Shown one piece after another: positions 44,980-54,166 of a stretch of DNA of 64,000 nt. Below the pieces are notes generated by a model. The model did no database searches. It was not told where the DNA came from and saw only the letters and a list, made by a program, of their open reading frames with translations. Source of the DNA: Bradyrhizobium symbiodeficiens (GTDB lineage: Bacteria > Pseudomonadota > Alphaproteobacteria > Rhizobiales > Xanthobacteraceae); contig NZ_CP029427.2 in the NCBI RefSeq assembly GCF_002266465.3, positions 4,218,501 through 4,282,500 on the forward strand, in the 5' to 3' direction. The translations under genes were made by a program, and so were the position numbers. The first letter of the stretch is position 1; every line of letters begins with the position of its first letter.

Positions 44980-46170
44980 TCAGGCGGCTGCAACAACCGA
45001 GCTCAGCGGCACATCCAGCGAATAAATGAAGCCGCTTGGTTCGTAGGCAAGGCCCACCTGACCTGCCAATTGCTGTCCGAGAGACCCCATCATCCGGGTG
45101 CCGAAGCTCCGCCGCACCGGCGGCTCGACCGTGGGGCCTCCCCTTTCCGTCCACACAAGGCGAAGTCTCTGCTTTGCGCCGTCGAGTCCCCACGCCACTT
45201 CCACGCGGCCTGTGGGGACCGACAGCGCTCCGAATTTGGTCGTGTTCGTGCACAGCTCGTTCATCGTCATCGCAAGCGCGATGACAGCTACGGAGCTGAT
45301 CTTGATATCTGGTCCATTGAAATGAAAACGTCGGTCGCCATGGCTGTCATAAGGTTCCGTCGCGCTGCTCAGCGTGTGAGTAAGGCTTGCATCCGCCCAA
45401 CTGACTTGCAGCAGCAGATCGTGGGCTCGCCCCAATGCGAGCAGCCTTCCCTCCATGGCCTTCTGTCCGTGCTCGATACTCAGCGCTCCGCGGAAGCTTT
45501 GGGACGCGATGGCACTGACCATGGCAAGCGTATTTTTGACGCGGTGATGAAGCTCGCCCAGGATCAGCTTCTGCAGTTTGTCGGCCGCGGTTCGCTGCTC
45601 GGCGTCGATCCCGGCTTGGATGATGAGTGCCCGGGCGTCTATCTCGGCTTGTTCGAGCAGCAGGCGGAGACTGTCGTTTTCTGCCGTCAAAATGGTTTCG
45701 TGTGTTGATCGGGATGAAGGATCGACCATTTGCGTCGGGTGAGCCGCCTCACCGGTCATCCAATCGGCTGCAGTCGGAATGATCTGCAGCGCACCTGCAC
45801 CGATCATCCCCTGCAACTCGGTGATCATTTGCTCGACACCGAGCGGTTTGCCGAAGAAGCGGCTGTTGGCTGGCCTCTCTTCCTCGGACGGCTTCACTTG
45901 ACCGGAAACCAGTATGATCTTGATCGATGGCCAGCGTTCGCACACCGCATGGGCGAGTTTCAGGCCGTCGATGCTGCCAGGCATTTGAATGTCGGTGAGA
46001 AGCAACGAAATATCCGAGCGGGATTCGAGGACCGAGATTGCCTCGTCGGCATTGACGGCCTCGACGGGGCAGAAACCGGCGTCCTCCACGATATCGACGG
46101 CACGCATGCGCAGGATCATCTCGTCTTCCACGATCAGAACGTTCGGCACCTGAGTAGGATTTGTAGACAT
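44980..46170 (-). CDS. REC-HWE hybrid: response receiver fused to HWE histidine kinase
   Basis: A 396-residue soluble signalling protein. The N-terminal receiver (1-125) has phosphoacceptor Asp60 in LLLTDIQMPG and switch Lys in FFGKPLG. A linker helix leads to an HWE/HisKA_2 kinase domain with phospho-His209 in GELHHRVKNTLAMV, an ATP-binding NELCTNTTKFGALS box, and WTERGGP. There is no PAS or membrane segment, so the receiver is the only apparent input. Three small genes lie upstream in the same direction. Rhizobial HWE kinases often act in general stress signalling; that link is inference here. Confidence 0.9.
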   Translation of the reverse strand: MSTNPTQVPNVLIVEDEMILRMRAVDIVEDAGFCPVEAVNADEAISVLESRSDISLLLTDIQMPGSIDGLKLAHAVCERWPSIKIILVSGQVKPSEEERPANSRFFGKPLGVEQMITELQGMIGAGALQIIPTAADWMTGEAAHPTQMVDPSSRSTHETILTAENDSLRLLLEQAEIDARALIIQAGIDAEQRTAADKLQKLILGELHHRVKNTLAMVSAIASQSFRGALSIEHGQKAMEGRLLALGRAHDLLLQVSWADASLTHTLSSATEPYDSHGDRRFHFNGPDIKISSVAVIALAMTMNELCTNTTKFGALSVPTGRVEVAWGLDGAKQRLRLVWTERGGPTVEPPVRRSFGTRMMGSLGQQLAGQVGLAYEPSGFIYSLDVPLSSVVAAA

Positions 46171-46182
46171 GGCAATATCTCC

Positions 46183-46368
46183 CTATTTCACGGCGACCGA
46201 TGCGGTCCTGCCAACGGAGAGCCAGACTCTTCCGATTTCCCGCCAACCACTGGGAGCAACCGCTTGCCGTTGCTCCACTTTGGAAACGACAGCGGCCCAG
46301 TCGGAAGCGCACGAGCGCATCTCGACACGATCACCGTTGTCCTGACGGGCTAGAAGCAGGAAGCGCAC
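46183..46368 (-). CDS. Small protein of unknown function upstream of the REC-HWE gene
   Basis: A 61-residue frame with a GTG start at 46368 that reads as a plausible protein (VEMRSCASDWAAVVSKVEQR, GWREIGRVWLSV). It ends 12 bases before the REC-HWE start. The ribosome site is weak (GCGAGA). I do not recognise the family. It could be co-transcribed with the kinase. Confidence 0.45.
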   Translation of the reverse strand: MRFLLLARQDNGDRVEMRSCASDWAAVVSKVEQRQAVAPSGWREIGRVWLSVGRTASVAVK

Positions 46369-46398
46369 TCTCGCTTTGCGGCAAGTGCTGGAAAGAGA

Positions 46399-46650
46399 CT
46401 ATCGACGGGCAGTTACCAGGCGAGCTTCCTGAAGCTTCGCTCCAGAGCCGGCATGTCGCAAGCAGGAAGTGGCAAAGTCCGGCCAGACCTGGGTCGAGCA
46501 GTTCGAATCAACGACCCGCAGATCAAGCCGGTCGCCTTTGGCCAGCGCCGCGACTTCATCCGCTTGCACTTTAGGTGCAAACCCCGGCAAAGCGATCACT
46601 GAAGCTCCGAGGAGGATAAAGATCGTGAGGGGCAGTAGGGATTTGATCAT
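46399..46650 (-). CDS. Small secreted protein
   Basis: An 83-residue protein with a clear signal peptide (MIKSLLPLTIFILLGASVIA, cleavage near VQADE) and a short mature part ending SCLRHAGSGAKLQEARLVTA RR. Two Cys in the mature part could form a disulfide. The start at 46650 gives a normal signal; the frame is open further upstream. Function is unknown. It precedes the 61-residue frame by 30 bases. Confidence 0.72.
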   Translation of the reverse strand: MIKSLLPLTIFILLGASVIALPGFAPKVQADEVAALAKGDRLDLRVVDSNCSTQVWPDFATSCLRHAGSGAKLQEARLVTARR

Positions 46651-47259
46651 TAGAGACTGCTGACTTCTTGGTCTTCGATCCTCGACGTCCGGGGATCTGC
46701 AGAACAACAACCAAAACGGGAGATCGTTCCATATTTTCACTTATTCGTTGAATTCGTGCTGCTTTGCGCTTTGCGTCATAAGCGGCGCAGGATGCGGCTT
46801 CAAAGCGCGAGACTGTTCTTACTCATTCGCAAAGCAACAACCACACCCTCGTCTGACCAGTCGAAGGCTATTGTGCCGCCGAGATCCCAAAGCTCATATG
46901 CCGCCTCATCCATCGTGATCGCGTCAGTATCGACGTTCCAGGACCACAACGCGACGCCAGCGGCGCGCGTCGCGGCTCGCAGGTGTTTTTCGTTCCATAC
47001 GGGCATAGTCACGTGCCAGGAGACATCAGGCTCAGTTCTCCCGTTAGTTCAGCCAGCCACTTTCGCCGAGCACATCGACGGGACGTCTGCACCGACCAGG
47101 CAGAGCAGACATGCTCAGCGCTCCATCGCGGTCGGCCTCGGAGCAAAAGGTGGCGGGGACGGCCCACATGACACCGAGCCAAGCGAGCTTCGGCTACGGC
47201 CACAGCGAGTATTGGAAAACGCCGTCACGTAAGGCTGCGTTCTCATCGAACGGTAGGCT
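46651..47259. other. Intergenic stretch around the PAS remnant
   Basis: About 600 bases between the small secreted protein gene and the 60-residue gene. Apart from the PAS fragment I find no supported gene. Frames on both strands overlap heavily and look degenerate, consistent with gene decay. Confidence 0.45.
46800..47012 (-). pseudogene. Truncated PAS-domain fragment
   Basis: A 70-residue frame beginning MTMPVWNEKHLRAATRAAGV and continuing ALWSWNVDTDAITMDEAAYE. This is the start of a PAS domain as found in rhizobial HWE kinases, but it stops after about 50 matching residues. No kinase follows on this strand here. It is probably a remnant of a sensor kinase gene. The start is GTG at 47012 or ATG at 47006. 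Confidence 0.5.
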
Positions 47260-47442
47260 TCAGGTTGTGGCGGACCCACGAGGGCGCAGCCATTGCTGGA
47301 TATGCAAGGCGTTCTCATTCAGTTGCGCGGCCTTTAACAAAGCTTCCCGCTCGGGGCCAGGAGGCGCTGTCTCTGCACGGCTGCGAGCGACACTCGCCAT
47401 TTGAGTGAGGCGTTCCGTCAGGGAAGTGGTTGGCTTGAGCAT
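47260..47442 (-). CDS. Small soluble protein of unknown function
   Basis: A 60-residue protein starting MLKPTTSLTERLTQMASVAR and ending in IQQWLRPRGSATT, predicted to be two helices with no membrane segment. A GGAG site precedes the ATG at 47442. The composition (PPGPEREALLKAAQLNENAL) resembles small proteins common in rhizobia, but I know no function. Confidence 0.65.
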   Translation of the reverse strand: MLKPTTSLTERLTQMASVARSRAETAPPGPEREALLKAAQLNENALHIQQWLRPRGSATT

Positions 47443-48528
47443 GAATGGCTCCGCGTACTTGGCGGGAGCACGGGGCTCTCAGTCACCGATAGGCGCCATG
47501 ATGGGCCGGTGATGAAATCCACTAGGCGCCTATTCGCCCGAAATAGATACATAATTCGGCAGCAGACCAGGTCGCACGGGCGAGGTTAACTTCGAGGCAT
47601 TTCCTGCGCTCGCTGATCCGAGCGCCGATGGCCGAACACCACGAAAACTGCGCGGTTGCCTTGAACCGGAGCACGTAGTGATGGCTTGGAGCGCCGTCGG
47701 CATAGCGGCTCATGTCCAGATCGAGGCAAAAGTGGGCGGTCCAAGCCAGTGCAGCCCTGGGTTCGGTTGACCAGCGACAGCGGACATCACGCGGCTGCGC
47801 TCTTCGGCTCAGTTCCTCAGCGGAACTTATCGATGCCTCCAGACAAGAGAATGCTCCCGTCGGGCAAAGCACCCGCCGCGCGCGGGATGACTGCTTGTCA
47901 AGCCCCGGCTCATAAAATATTCTACTTTACCGAAATTCGGATTTGTCGTACACACGAAACACCCTGGCCCGAGACGAGGGGCGGATCGCGATCGTCACGA
48001 ACCGCGGGCTGGGCAGCGATGGACGCGACGGCGTCGGGCGCAACAGGCATTGCAGGGCGGCTTCGGCCGTGAGCAACTGCCTTCGCGCATACGACACGGC
48101 GCCGACAGCGTCTTCGCATGGCTTCGGGGGCGAGCACACGCCACCCCCCGGATTCCCAGCGAGGACGTGCGCGGACGGAGAAGTCGTGTGGTCCCGACGC
48201 CCGGGGTTCTGGCGCCAAGTCTTGCGGTGATGTAGCGGCCCGACCGGGCGCGCGCATCAGCCATCCCGCAAGGCGACGGGGGCAATAGTGCAACGCTCCC
48301 CGAGGAGAGCACGAAGGACACCGTTAAAACCATTCGCGCAGGGAAGGCCGGGCGACCGGCAACACCTGTGGTCCACCCCGTGTGCATTTCTATCGCGCAC
48401 GGATCTCGGGTGCCAGCCGGCGCCCGGCCTTCCCTGCGCCCTCGTCCTTTCGAGGGTGCGCCGTGAAGCAAAACTCGGGCGACATGCGCCGCGAGAAGGC
48501 ATACTCTCGCCTGCTGTTTGAAAGGTGG
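47443..48528. other. Long noncoding stretch with a repeat-like element
   Basis: Over 1 kb without a gene I can support. A 116-residue frame on the minus strand at 47522-47872 has no recognisable features. From about 47925 to 48500 lies a GC-rich segment resembling a dispersed element (listed separately). Frames inside it are incidental. Confidence 0.5.
47925..48505. repeat. Long dispersed intergenic element with large inverted arms
   Basis: This segment contains GCGATCGTCACGAACCGCGG near 47988 and a pair of perfect 19-bp inverted arms, GCGCAGGGAAGGCCGGGCG at 48336-48354 and its complement at 48421-48439. From memory it resembles a noncoding element found many times in Bradyrhizobium and Rhodopseudomonas genomes, often wrongly annotated as small proteins. 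It lies downstream of the GMC gene, before the orphan small genes. Copy number must be checked by search. Confidence 0.55.
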
Positions 48529-50073
48529 CTACTTCATCATCATCCGCGCGATCGCCTCCCCGATCACCACCGTGGTGAAATGCGTGTTAGCCCGACAATC
48601 CGACGGCATGATCGAAGCGTCGGCGACACGCAAGCCGGAGATGCCCTTCACCGTACCGTCCGGATTGACCACTCCGTCGGCATCGCCAACGCTGGTCATG
48701 CGGCAGCTGCCGGCGGCGTGCTGGATGTCGCCGGTCTCACGGCGCAGCACCGCATCGAGCTCATGATCCGGCAGCGCGGCGGCCTGCGGCAAGGTCAGAT
48801 CGGTGTCGGCAAGCCTGATCCAGTCCGCGATGCCCGAGAGTGCCGGCTGGGATGTGATCACGGCGAGCCGCCTCACCGCGTCGATCATGCGCAGCATGTC
48901 GCGCGGATCGGCCAGCATGTTCTCCTCGACAACAGGATCAATCGTAGGGTCTGCCGAGGCGAGCTTGAGCGTGCCTCGCGAGTAGGCGTTGAACAAGCCC
49001 GCGCCGATCGCGCCCGGCACGCCGATGCCGCGATGGTTGAAAGCGATCAGGATCATGTCGCGCTTGCCGCCGTCCGCAAGGCCCGAGGAATAGGTCACGC
49101 AGCAATTGGTGTGGCGGGTGTCCGGATCGGTCGGCCGCAGATTTTCGCGGAGCTGGATCGTGGCGCGAAACAGCGGATGGTCGAAATAGTGGCGGCCGAC
49201 CGGCAGGTCGCGCGCGACGCCAATTCCCATCGCCTTCAGCTCCTCCGCCGGGCCAATGCCCGAGCGCAGCAGGATCGCCGGGCTGTGGATGGCGCCGGCG
49301 CAGAGCACGATCTGGCGCGCGCTGATCTCCTGGGTGCCCTGCCCTTCGACATGAACACGGACGCCAGTTGCCCGGCCGTCGCTGATCAAGACTCGATCGA
49401 CCAGCGCATGGCCACGGATCTCCAGATTGGCGCGCCCGCGCGCGGGCTCCAGATAACCCTCATTGGTGCTGATGCGGCGCAAGTCGCGGCTGTTGATGGG
49501 ATAGCAGGCGACGCCCTCGCCGTCAGGACCGTTGACGTCATCGCACCCGGGATAGCCGCTCGCCAGCGCCGCATCGCGCAAGCCGCGATCGATCGGGCCC
49601 CAAGTCTCGAGCGACGCGCGATAGACCGGCAGTGGCCCGCCGCGGCCATGGCCCTCGCCGTCGCCGAACTCAAAATCGTCCTCGATCACCGAGAACAGGG
49701 GCATCACGTCCTTCGCCGACCAGCCGGTGCAGCCATTGGCCGCCCATTCGTCGAACGCGTCGGCAACGCCGCGGATGGCGATCTGACCGTTCATCATCGA
49801 GCTTCCGCCGAGCCCCTTGCCGCGCCAGTAGAAGCGCGGCTCCTGCCCGGCCACCCGGCGCGACAAGAGATCGGGCCACTGCCATTTCTCCTGGTACTCG
49901 CGCTTGTGGATGATCGGGATCGGATTCGGCGTCCTGACCTCCCACGGCGCTTCATCGGCGCGCCAGTCGAGACCTGCTTCGAGCAGCAGGACACGTCGTG
50001 CAGGATCCTCGGAGAGCCGTGCCGCAACAGCGGCGCCGGCAGAGCCGCCGCCGACAACAATGACATCGTACAT
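48529..50073 (-). CDS. GMC-family FAD-dependent oxidoreductase
   Basis: A 514-residue flavoprotein of the glucose-methanol-choline family, which oxidises alcohols. The FAD site is MYDVIVVGGGSAGAAVAARL, with YWRGKGLGGSSMMNGQIAIR as GMC signature 1 and AGAIHSPAILLRSGIG as signature 2. Catalytic His and Asn/His lie in HAAGSCRM and RANTHFTTVVIGEA. I choose the ATG at 50073, 4 bases after the upstream stop; a start at 50088 would overlap. It shares an operon with a peptide/opine-type solute-binding protein. The substrate is unknown. Confidence 0.92.
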   Translation of the reverse strand: MYDVIVVGGGSAGAAVAARLSEDPARRVLLLEAGLDWRADEAPWEVRTPNPIPIIHKREYQEKWQWPDLLSRRVAGQEPRFYWRGKGLGGSSMMNGQIAIRGVADAFDEWAANGCTGWSAKDVMPLFSVIEDDFEFGDGEGHGRGGPLPVYRASLETWGPIDRGLRDAALASGYPGCDDVNGPDGEGVACYPINSRDLRRISTNEGYLEPARGRANLEIRGHALVDRVLISDGRATGVRVHVEGQGTQEISARQIVLCAGAIHSPAILLRSGIGPAEELKAMGIGVARDLPVGRHYFDHPLFRATIQLRENLRPTDPDTRHTNCCVTYSSGLADGGKRDMILIAFNHRGIGVPGAIGAGLFNAYSRGTLKLASADPTIDPVVEENMLADPRDMLRMIDAVRRLAVITSQPALSGIADWIRLADTDLTLPQAAALPDHELDAVLRRETGDIQHAAGSCRMTSVGDADGVVNPDGTVKGISGLRVADASIMPSDCRANTHFTTVVIGEAIARMMMK

Positions 50074-50077
50074 CGCG

Positions 50078-51628
50078 TTACTTCTCAACGTTCCAGAACA
50101 CCGGGATGGCGGACGGTATCAGACCACGCAGGGTGGCGCGATAGGCAGCCGGCTGCGCAAATTGTCCCCACGGGATCGCGGGGGTCTGATCGTACATCAC
50201 ACTCTGGATCTCCCCGGCGATTTTCTTGCGGTCCTCCTCGGCCGGCGCCTTGGCGAAGGCTTCCAGCAGCGGTGTGATGCGCTGATCGCATTGCCAACCG
50301 CTGAAGTCGGCACAATTGAAGGCGACCATGACGTTGGTCAGCGGCGAGCCGAGGTCAAAACCGCCGGCGTGAACGCCATACACGCTCCAGCCCTCCTTCT
50401 TGGCGCGGCGCGCCAGCACGCTGGCCCAGTCCATCACCTGGAGATCGACGTTGAAGCCGGCGGCCTTCAGCCGCTCGGCCAGCACCTGCGCCGAGACGCG
50501 AGGGGCTTCGAGATCGTTGGCCTCCATGACGACGACGGGCTCGCCGGCATATTTGGTCGCCTTCAGCGCGGCCTTCGCCGCTTCGATCGACGGCTTGGCG
50601 GCCGCGTCCGTGCCGGCCTTGCTCTCGTAGGTGGTGCCGCAGGTGAAGTATGTCGCGCAAGGCGTCGCGTATTTCGCATCGAGGCCGAGCGCATCCAGCA
50701 CCTCGCGCTGGTCGACCAGCTTCCACAGCACGCGCCGGATGGCGGGATCGTCGAACGGTTTTGACGCGGCGTTGAGGCGATAGGCGCCTGCGAACATGTT
50801 GCCGCCGGTGAAATTCACAAGCTTGACGCGCGAATTCTTCTCCAGCGTCGGCAGCAGGTCGAACGGTGCGTATTGCATGAAGTCGATTTCGCCGGCCTGC
50901 AGCGCGGAGGCTGCGGTCGCACCGTCAGGAATGACGCGGATCTCCAGCGTGTCGACGTTGACGCGCTTGCCGCCGGCGAGGAAGTCGGCGGGCTCAGAGC
51001 GCGGCACATAGTCGGCGAACTTCTTCAGGATCATGCGATCGCCGGTGCGGTGATCGGCCTTGCTGTAGACGAACGGGCCGGAGCCGACGATCTCGGTGAT
51101 GCGCTGGTCGCCGGGTGTTTTCGCGATGCGCTCGGGCATCATGAAGGCGACGGGGCTGACGGGATTGCCGAGCGCGTCGATGACGAGGCCGGAGGGCTCC
51201 TTCAACGTCAGCACGAAGGTCTTCGCATCGGTCGGCTCGAGCGAGGCCGTGATCGCAAAGATGCGGCGGCCAAGCGCGCTGCGGGTGCCCCAGCGGCGCA
51301 ACGAGGCCACGCAATCGGCGGCGGTGACCGGCTGACCATCGTGCCATTTCAGGCCGTCACGCAACGTGAAGCTGTAGGTCAATCCATCCGGAGAGACCTT
51401 CCAGTCCTGCACCATCTGCGGCTTGACGTCGCCCTTGGAGTCTTTCGCGAACAGCGTGTCGAACACCATGTAGCCAAACGTGCGCGTAATATAGGCGGTC
51501 GAGAAGTGCGGATCGAGCGTGACGATCTCCGCCTCGAGCACAGCGACGAGATTGCCTGCGGCATGCGCAGGTGCCGCAACGATCGCGAGCCCAAGCAACG
51601 CCGGAATGAAAGCCTTCAATTTGAACAT
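50078..51628 (-). CDS. ABC transporter solute-binding protein, family 5 (peptide/nickel type)
   Basis: A 516-residue periplasmic binding protein with a signal peptide MFKLKAFIPALLGLAIVAAP cleaved near AHAAG. It has SBP family 5 features such as VLEAEIVTLDPHFSTAY, LRDGLKWHDGQPVTAADC and VGSGPFVYSKADH. The start at 51628 gives a normal signal; the frame extends to 51706. No permease or ATPase gene is next to it; the following gene is the GMC oxidoreductase, so a link between uptake and oxidation of one substrate is possible. The ligand is unknown. Confidence 0.92.
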   Translation of the reverse strand: MFKLKAFIPALLGLAIVAAPAHAAGNLVAVLEAEIVTLDPHFSTAYITRTFGYMVFDTLFAKDSKGDVKPQMVQDWKVSPDGLTYSFTLRDGLKWHDGQPVTAADCVASLRRWGTRSALGRRIFAITASLEPTDAKTFVLTLKEPSGLVIDALGNPVSPVAFMMPERIAKTPGDQRITEIVGSGPFVYSKADHRTGDRMILKKFADYVPRSEPADFLAGGKRVNVDTLEIRVIPDGATAASALQAGEIDFMQYAPFDLLPTLEKNSRVKLVNFTGGNMFAGAYRLNAASKPFDDPAIRRVLWKLVDQREVLDALGLDAKYATPCATYFTCGTTYESKAGTDAAAKPSIEAAKAALKATKYAGEPVVVMEANDLEAPRVSAQVLAERLKAAGFNVDLQVMDWASVLARRAKKEGWSVYGVHAGGFDLGSPLTNVMVAFNCADFSGWQCDQRITPLLEAFAKAPAEEDRKKIAGEIQSVMYDQTPAIPWGQFAQPAAYRATLRGLIPSAIPVFWNVEK

Positions 51629-51764
51629 TGGTGTGGTTTCGCCTTTTGACTGAAACGTTCGCAGTCGCCAGGAAAAAGCAATGTTCGTGCCCACGCGGCG
51701 GGGCAACGTATGCGCCCACGACTATCTGCCGCGCGTTTGCGGAGATGCGCACTTAGAGTTGGAG

Positions 51765-51840
51765 AGCGCGGCTCCCGCATCCCGTGGGTCCCGGCTCTGC
51801 GCAGCAACGCAAAGAGCGTTGTAGCGCGTCCGGGACAAGA
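51765..51840. repeat. Dispersed intergenic repeat, family A (second copy)
   Basis: Read on the minus strand this gives GTCCCGGACGCGC and, later, AGCCGGGACCCACGGG, the same framing as the element at 16115-16243 in the opposite orientation. It fills most of the gap between parC and the solute-binding protein gene. Confidence 0.5.
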
Positions 51841-51846
51841 AGGCGC

Positions 51847-54105
51847 CTACCCGATCACCCGGCCGAACTTGTTCGACTTCGGGAATCCCTTCGGCGGCAG
51901 GCGGCCGGCGTCGGCGCGGGTGCCCTTCCACTCCGCGAGCTCCTTCGTGGTCGCGCTGAATTCGCGGCCGGCGGAATCCTTCCAGGTCAGGCCGGCCTTC
52001 GCCTCGAACACGGCAATGTCGGAGAGACCGCCATCCTTGTATTTCTGCAAACGAACGCCGCGGCCGCGCGCCATCTCCGGCACCTGGTCGAGCGGGAAGA
52101 TCAGCATCTTGCGGTTCTCGCCGATGACCGCGACGGTGTCACCGAGCACTTCGGTAACCACGCGCGCCTCGTTCGGCATGTCGACGTTGAGGACCTGCTT
52201 GCCCTTCTTGGTGGTGCCGACGCAATCGTCCTCGTTGACCACGAAACCCTGGCCCTCGTGGCTCGCGACCAGGAATTTGCGTCCGCCCTTGTTGACGAAC
52301 AGCGCGACGGGCGCCGCCTCCTGTTCGAGGTCGATGAACAGGCGGATCGGCTCGCCGTGGCCGCGGCCGCCCGGCAGCTTGGCGACGTCGAGCGAGTAGA
52401 ACTTGCCATTGGTGGCGAACAGCAGCAGCTTCGAGGTCGTCTCGGCGAAGAACGCAAAGCCGAGCTTGTCGTCCTGCTTGAAGGCCAGCCCCGAGAGATC
52501 CTCGACATGGCCCTTCATGGTGCGGATCCAGCCCTTGTCGGAGACCACGACCGTCACCGGCTCGCGTTCGACGAAGGCCTCCTCGATCGCGGCGAGATCG
52601 TGCTCGGGCGCGTCGGCAAAAGTGGTGCGGCGCTTGCCGAGCGGCGTCTTCGGTCCAAACATGTCGCGGACCTTGCCGACCTGCTCGCCGACCTTCTTCC
52701 ATTGCTCGGGCTCGGAGGCCAGCAGCCCCTCGAGGCCCTTCAGCTCCTTGCGCAGATCCTTTTCCTCGGTGCGGATCTCCATTTCCTCGAGCTTGCGCAA
52801 GGAGCGAAGCCGCATGTTGAGGATGGCTTCGGCCTGCACCTCGGTGAGCTTGAACGCCTTGATCAGCGCCGGCTTCGGCTCGTCCTCGTTGCGGATGATC
52901 CGGATCACCTCGTCGATGTTGAGATAGGCGATCAACAGGCCGCCGAGAATCTCGAGCCGGCGCTCGATCTCGGCCTTGCGATGATTGCTGCGGCGGATCA
53001 GGACGTCGCGCAGATGGTCGAGCCATTCGCGAAGACACTCGGCCAGGCCCACCACCTTGGGGACGCGGCCCTTGATCAGAACGTTGAGGTTCAGCGGAAT
53101 CTTGTTTTCGAGCTCGGTGAGACGGAACAGCGATTCCATCATCAAGGCGGGATCGACGTTCTTCGATTTCGGCTCGATGACGATGCGGACGTCTTCGGCC
53201 GATTCGTCCCTGATGTCGCCGACCAGCGGCAGTTTCTTCTGGTCGAGCAGCTCGGCGACCTTCTCGATCAGTCGCGACTTCTGCACCAGGAAGGGAATCT
53301 CGGTGACGACGACGACCCAGGCGCCTCGCGCGCCCTCCTCCTGCTCCCACCGCGCGCGGACGCGGAACGAGCCACGGCCGGTGGTGTAGGCCTCGGCAAT
53401 GGACTGCTTGGAATCGACGCAGATGCCGCCGGTCGGGAAATCGGGGCCCTTGACCCACCTCATCAGCGCCTTGGACTTGGCGTCGGGCTTCTCGATCAGG
53501 TGCAGCGCGGCTTCGCAGAGCTCTGCCGCGTTGTGCGGCGGGATCGAGGTCGCCATGCCGACCGCGATGCCCTGCGCGCCATTGGCGAGCAGGTTCGGGA
53601 AGCCGCCGGGCAGCACGATCGGCTCCTTCGACTGGCCGTCGTAATTGGGGCGGAACTCGACGCCGTCCTCGTCGATGCCTTCGAGCAGAAGCCGCGCGAC
53701 GTCGGTCATGCGCGCTTCGGTGTAGCGGTAGGCGGCGGGATTATCGCCGTCGATATTGCCGAAATTGCCCTGGCCGTCGACCAGCGGATAGCGCGAGGAG
53801 AAGTCCTGCGCGAGGCGGACCATGGCATCGTAGATCGCCTGGTCGCCGTGCGGATGGAACGAGCCCATTACGTCGCCGACGATCTTGGCGGATTTTTTGA
53901 ACGCGGTGCCGGGGTCGAGCCTGAGCAGGCGCATGCCGTAGAGGATGCGGCGGTGAACCGGCTTCAGGCCGTCGCGCGCGTCGGGCAGCGCGCGGTGCAT
54001 GATGGTGGAGAGCGCATAGGCGAGATAGCGCTCCTCGAGCGCTTCACGCAGCGGCACCTCGTGAATTTCGGCCGGTTCTTCCGGCGGAACGATTCGTTTT
54101 CCCAT
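51847..54105 (-). CDS. parC: DNA topoisomerase IV subunit A
   Basis: ParC is the cleaving subunit of topoisomerase IV, which separates linked daughter chromosomes. The 752-residue protein starts MGKRIVPPEEPAEIHEVPLR, carries the catalytic Tyr128 in AAYRYTEARMTDVA, and a C-terminal beta-pinwheel region (about 500-740). In the quinolone region HPHGDQAIYDAMVRLAQ, Gln89 replaces the Ser typical of enterobacterial ParC. The length is normal for alphaproteobacteria. It is a single gene; parE is elsewhere. Confidence 0.96.
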   Translation of the reverse strand: MGKRIVPPEEPAEIHEVPLREALEERYLAYALSTIMHRALPDARDGLKPVHRRILYGMRLLRLDPGTAFKKSAKIVGDVMGSFHPHGDQAIYDAMVRLAQDFSSRYPLVDGQGNFGNIDGDNPAAYRYTEARMTDVARLLLEGIDEDGVEFRPNYDGQSKEPIVLPGGFPNLLANGAQGIAVGMATSIPPHNAAELCEAALHLIEKPDAKSKALMRWVKGPDFPTGGICVDSKQSIAEAYTTGRGSFRVRARWEQEEGARGAWVVVVTEIPFLVQKSRLIEKVAELLDQKKLPLVGDIRDESAEDVRIVIEPKSKNVDPALMMESLFRLTELENKIPLNLNVLIKGRVPKVVGLAECLREWLDHLRDVLIRRSNHRKAEIERRLEILGGLLIAYLNIDEVIRIIRNEDEPKPALIKAFKLTEVQAEAILNMRLRSLRKLEEMEIRTEEKDLRKELKGLEGLLASEPEQWKKVGEQVGKVRDMFGPKTPLGKRRTTFADAPEHDLAAIEEAFVEREPVTVVVSDKGWIRTMKGHVEDLSGLAFKQDDKLGFAFFAETTSKLLLFATNGKFYSLDVAKLPGGRGHGEPIRLFIDLEQEAAPVALFVNKGGRKFLVASHEGQGFVVNEDDCVGTTKKGKQVLNVDMPNEARVVTEVLGDTVAVIGENRKMLIFPLDQVPEMARGRGVRLQKYKDGGLSDIAVFEAKAGLTWKDSAGREFSATTKELAEWKGTRADAGRLPPKGFPKSNKFGRVIG

Positions 54106-54166
54106 GCCGCCCGGTTAAACCGTGGAAGCGAATCGGGCAAGGATGGATTGGTTCCCTGTGGGCGGC

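Noticed and set aside
46756..47232. A 158-codon plus-strand frame
   Set aside because: Opposite to the PAS remnant; Ser/Arg-rich with no features, so an antisense shadow.
47522..47872. A 116-codon minus-strand frame
   Set aside because: No start site, domain, signal or protein-like pattern; kept only as a note in the intergenic entry.
47943..48230. A possible small protein starting MSYTRNTLARDEGRIAIVTN
   Set aside because: It lies inside the repeat-like noncoding element; similar frames are frequent artefacts in related genomes and there is no good ribosome site.
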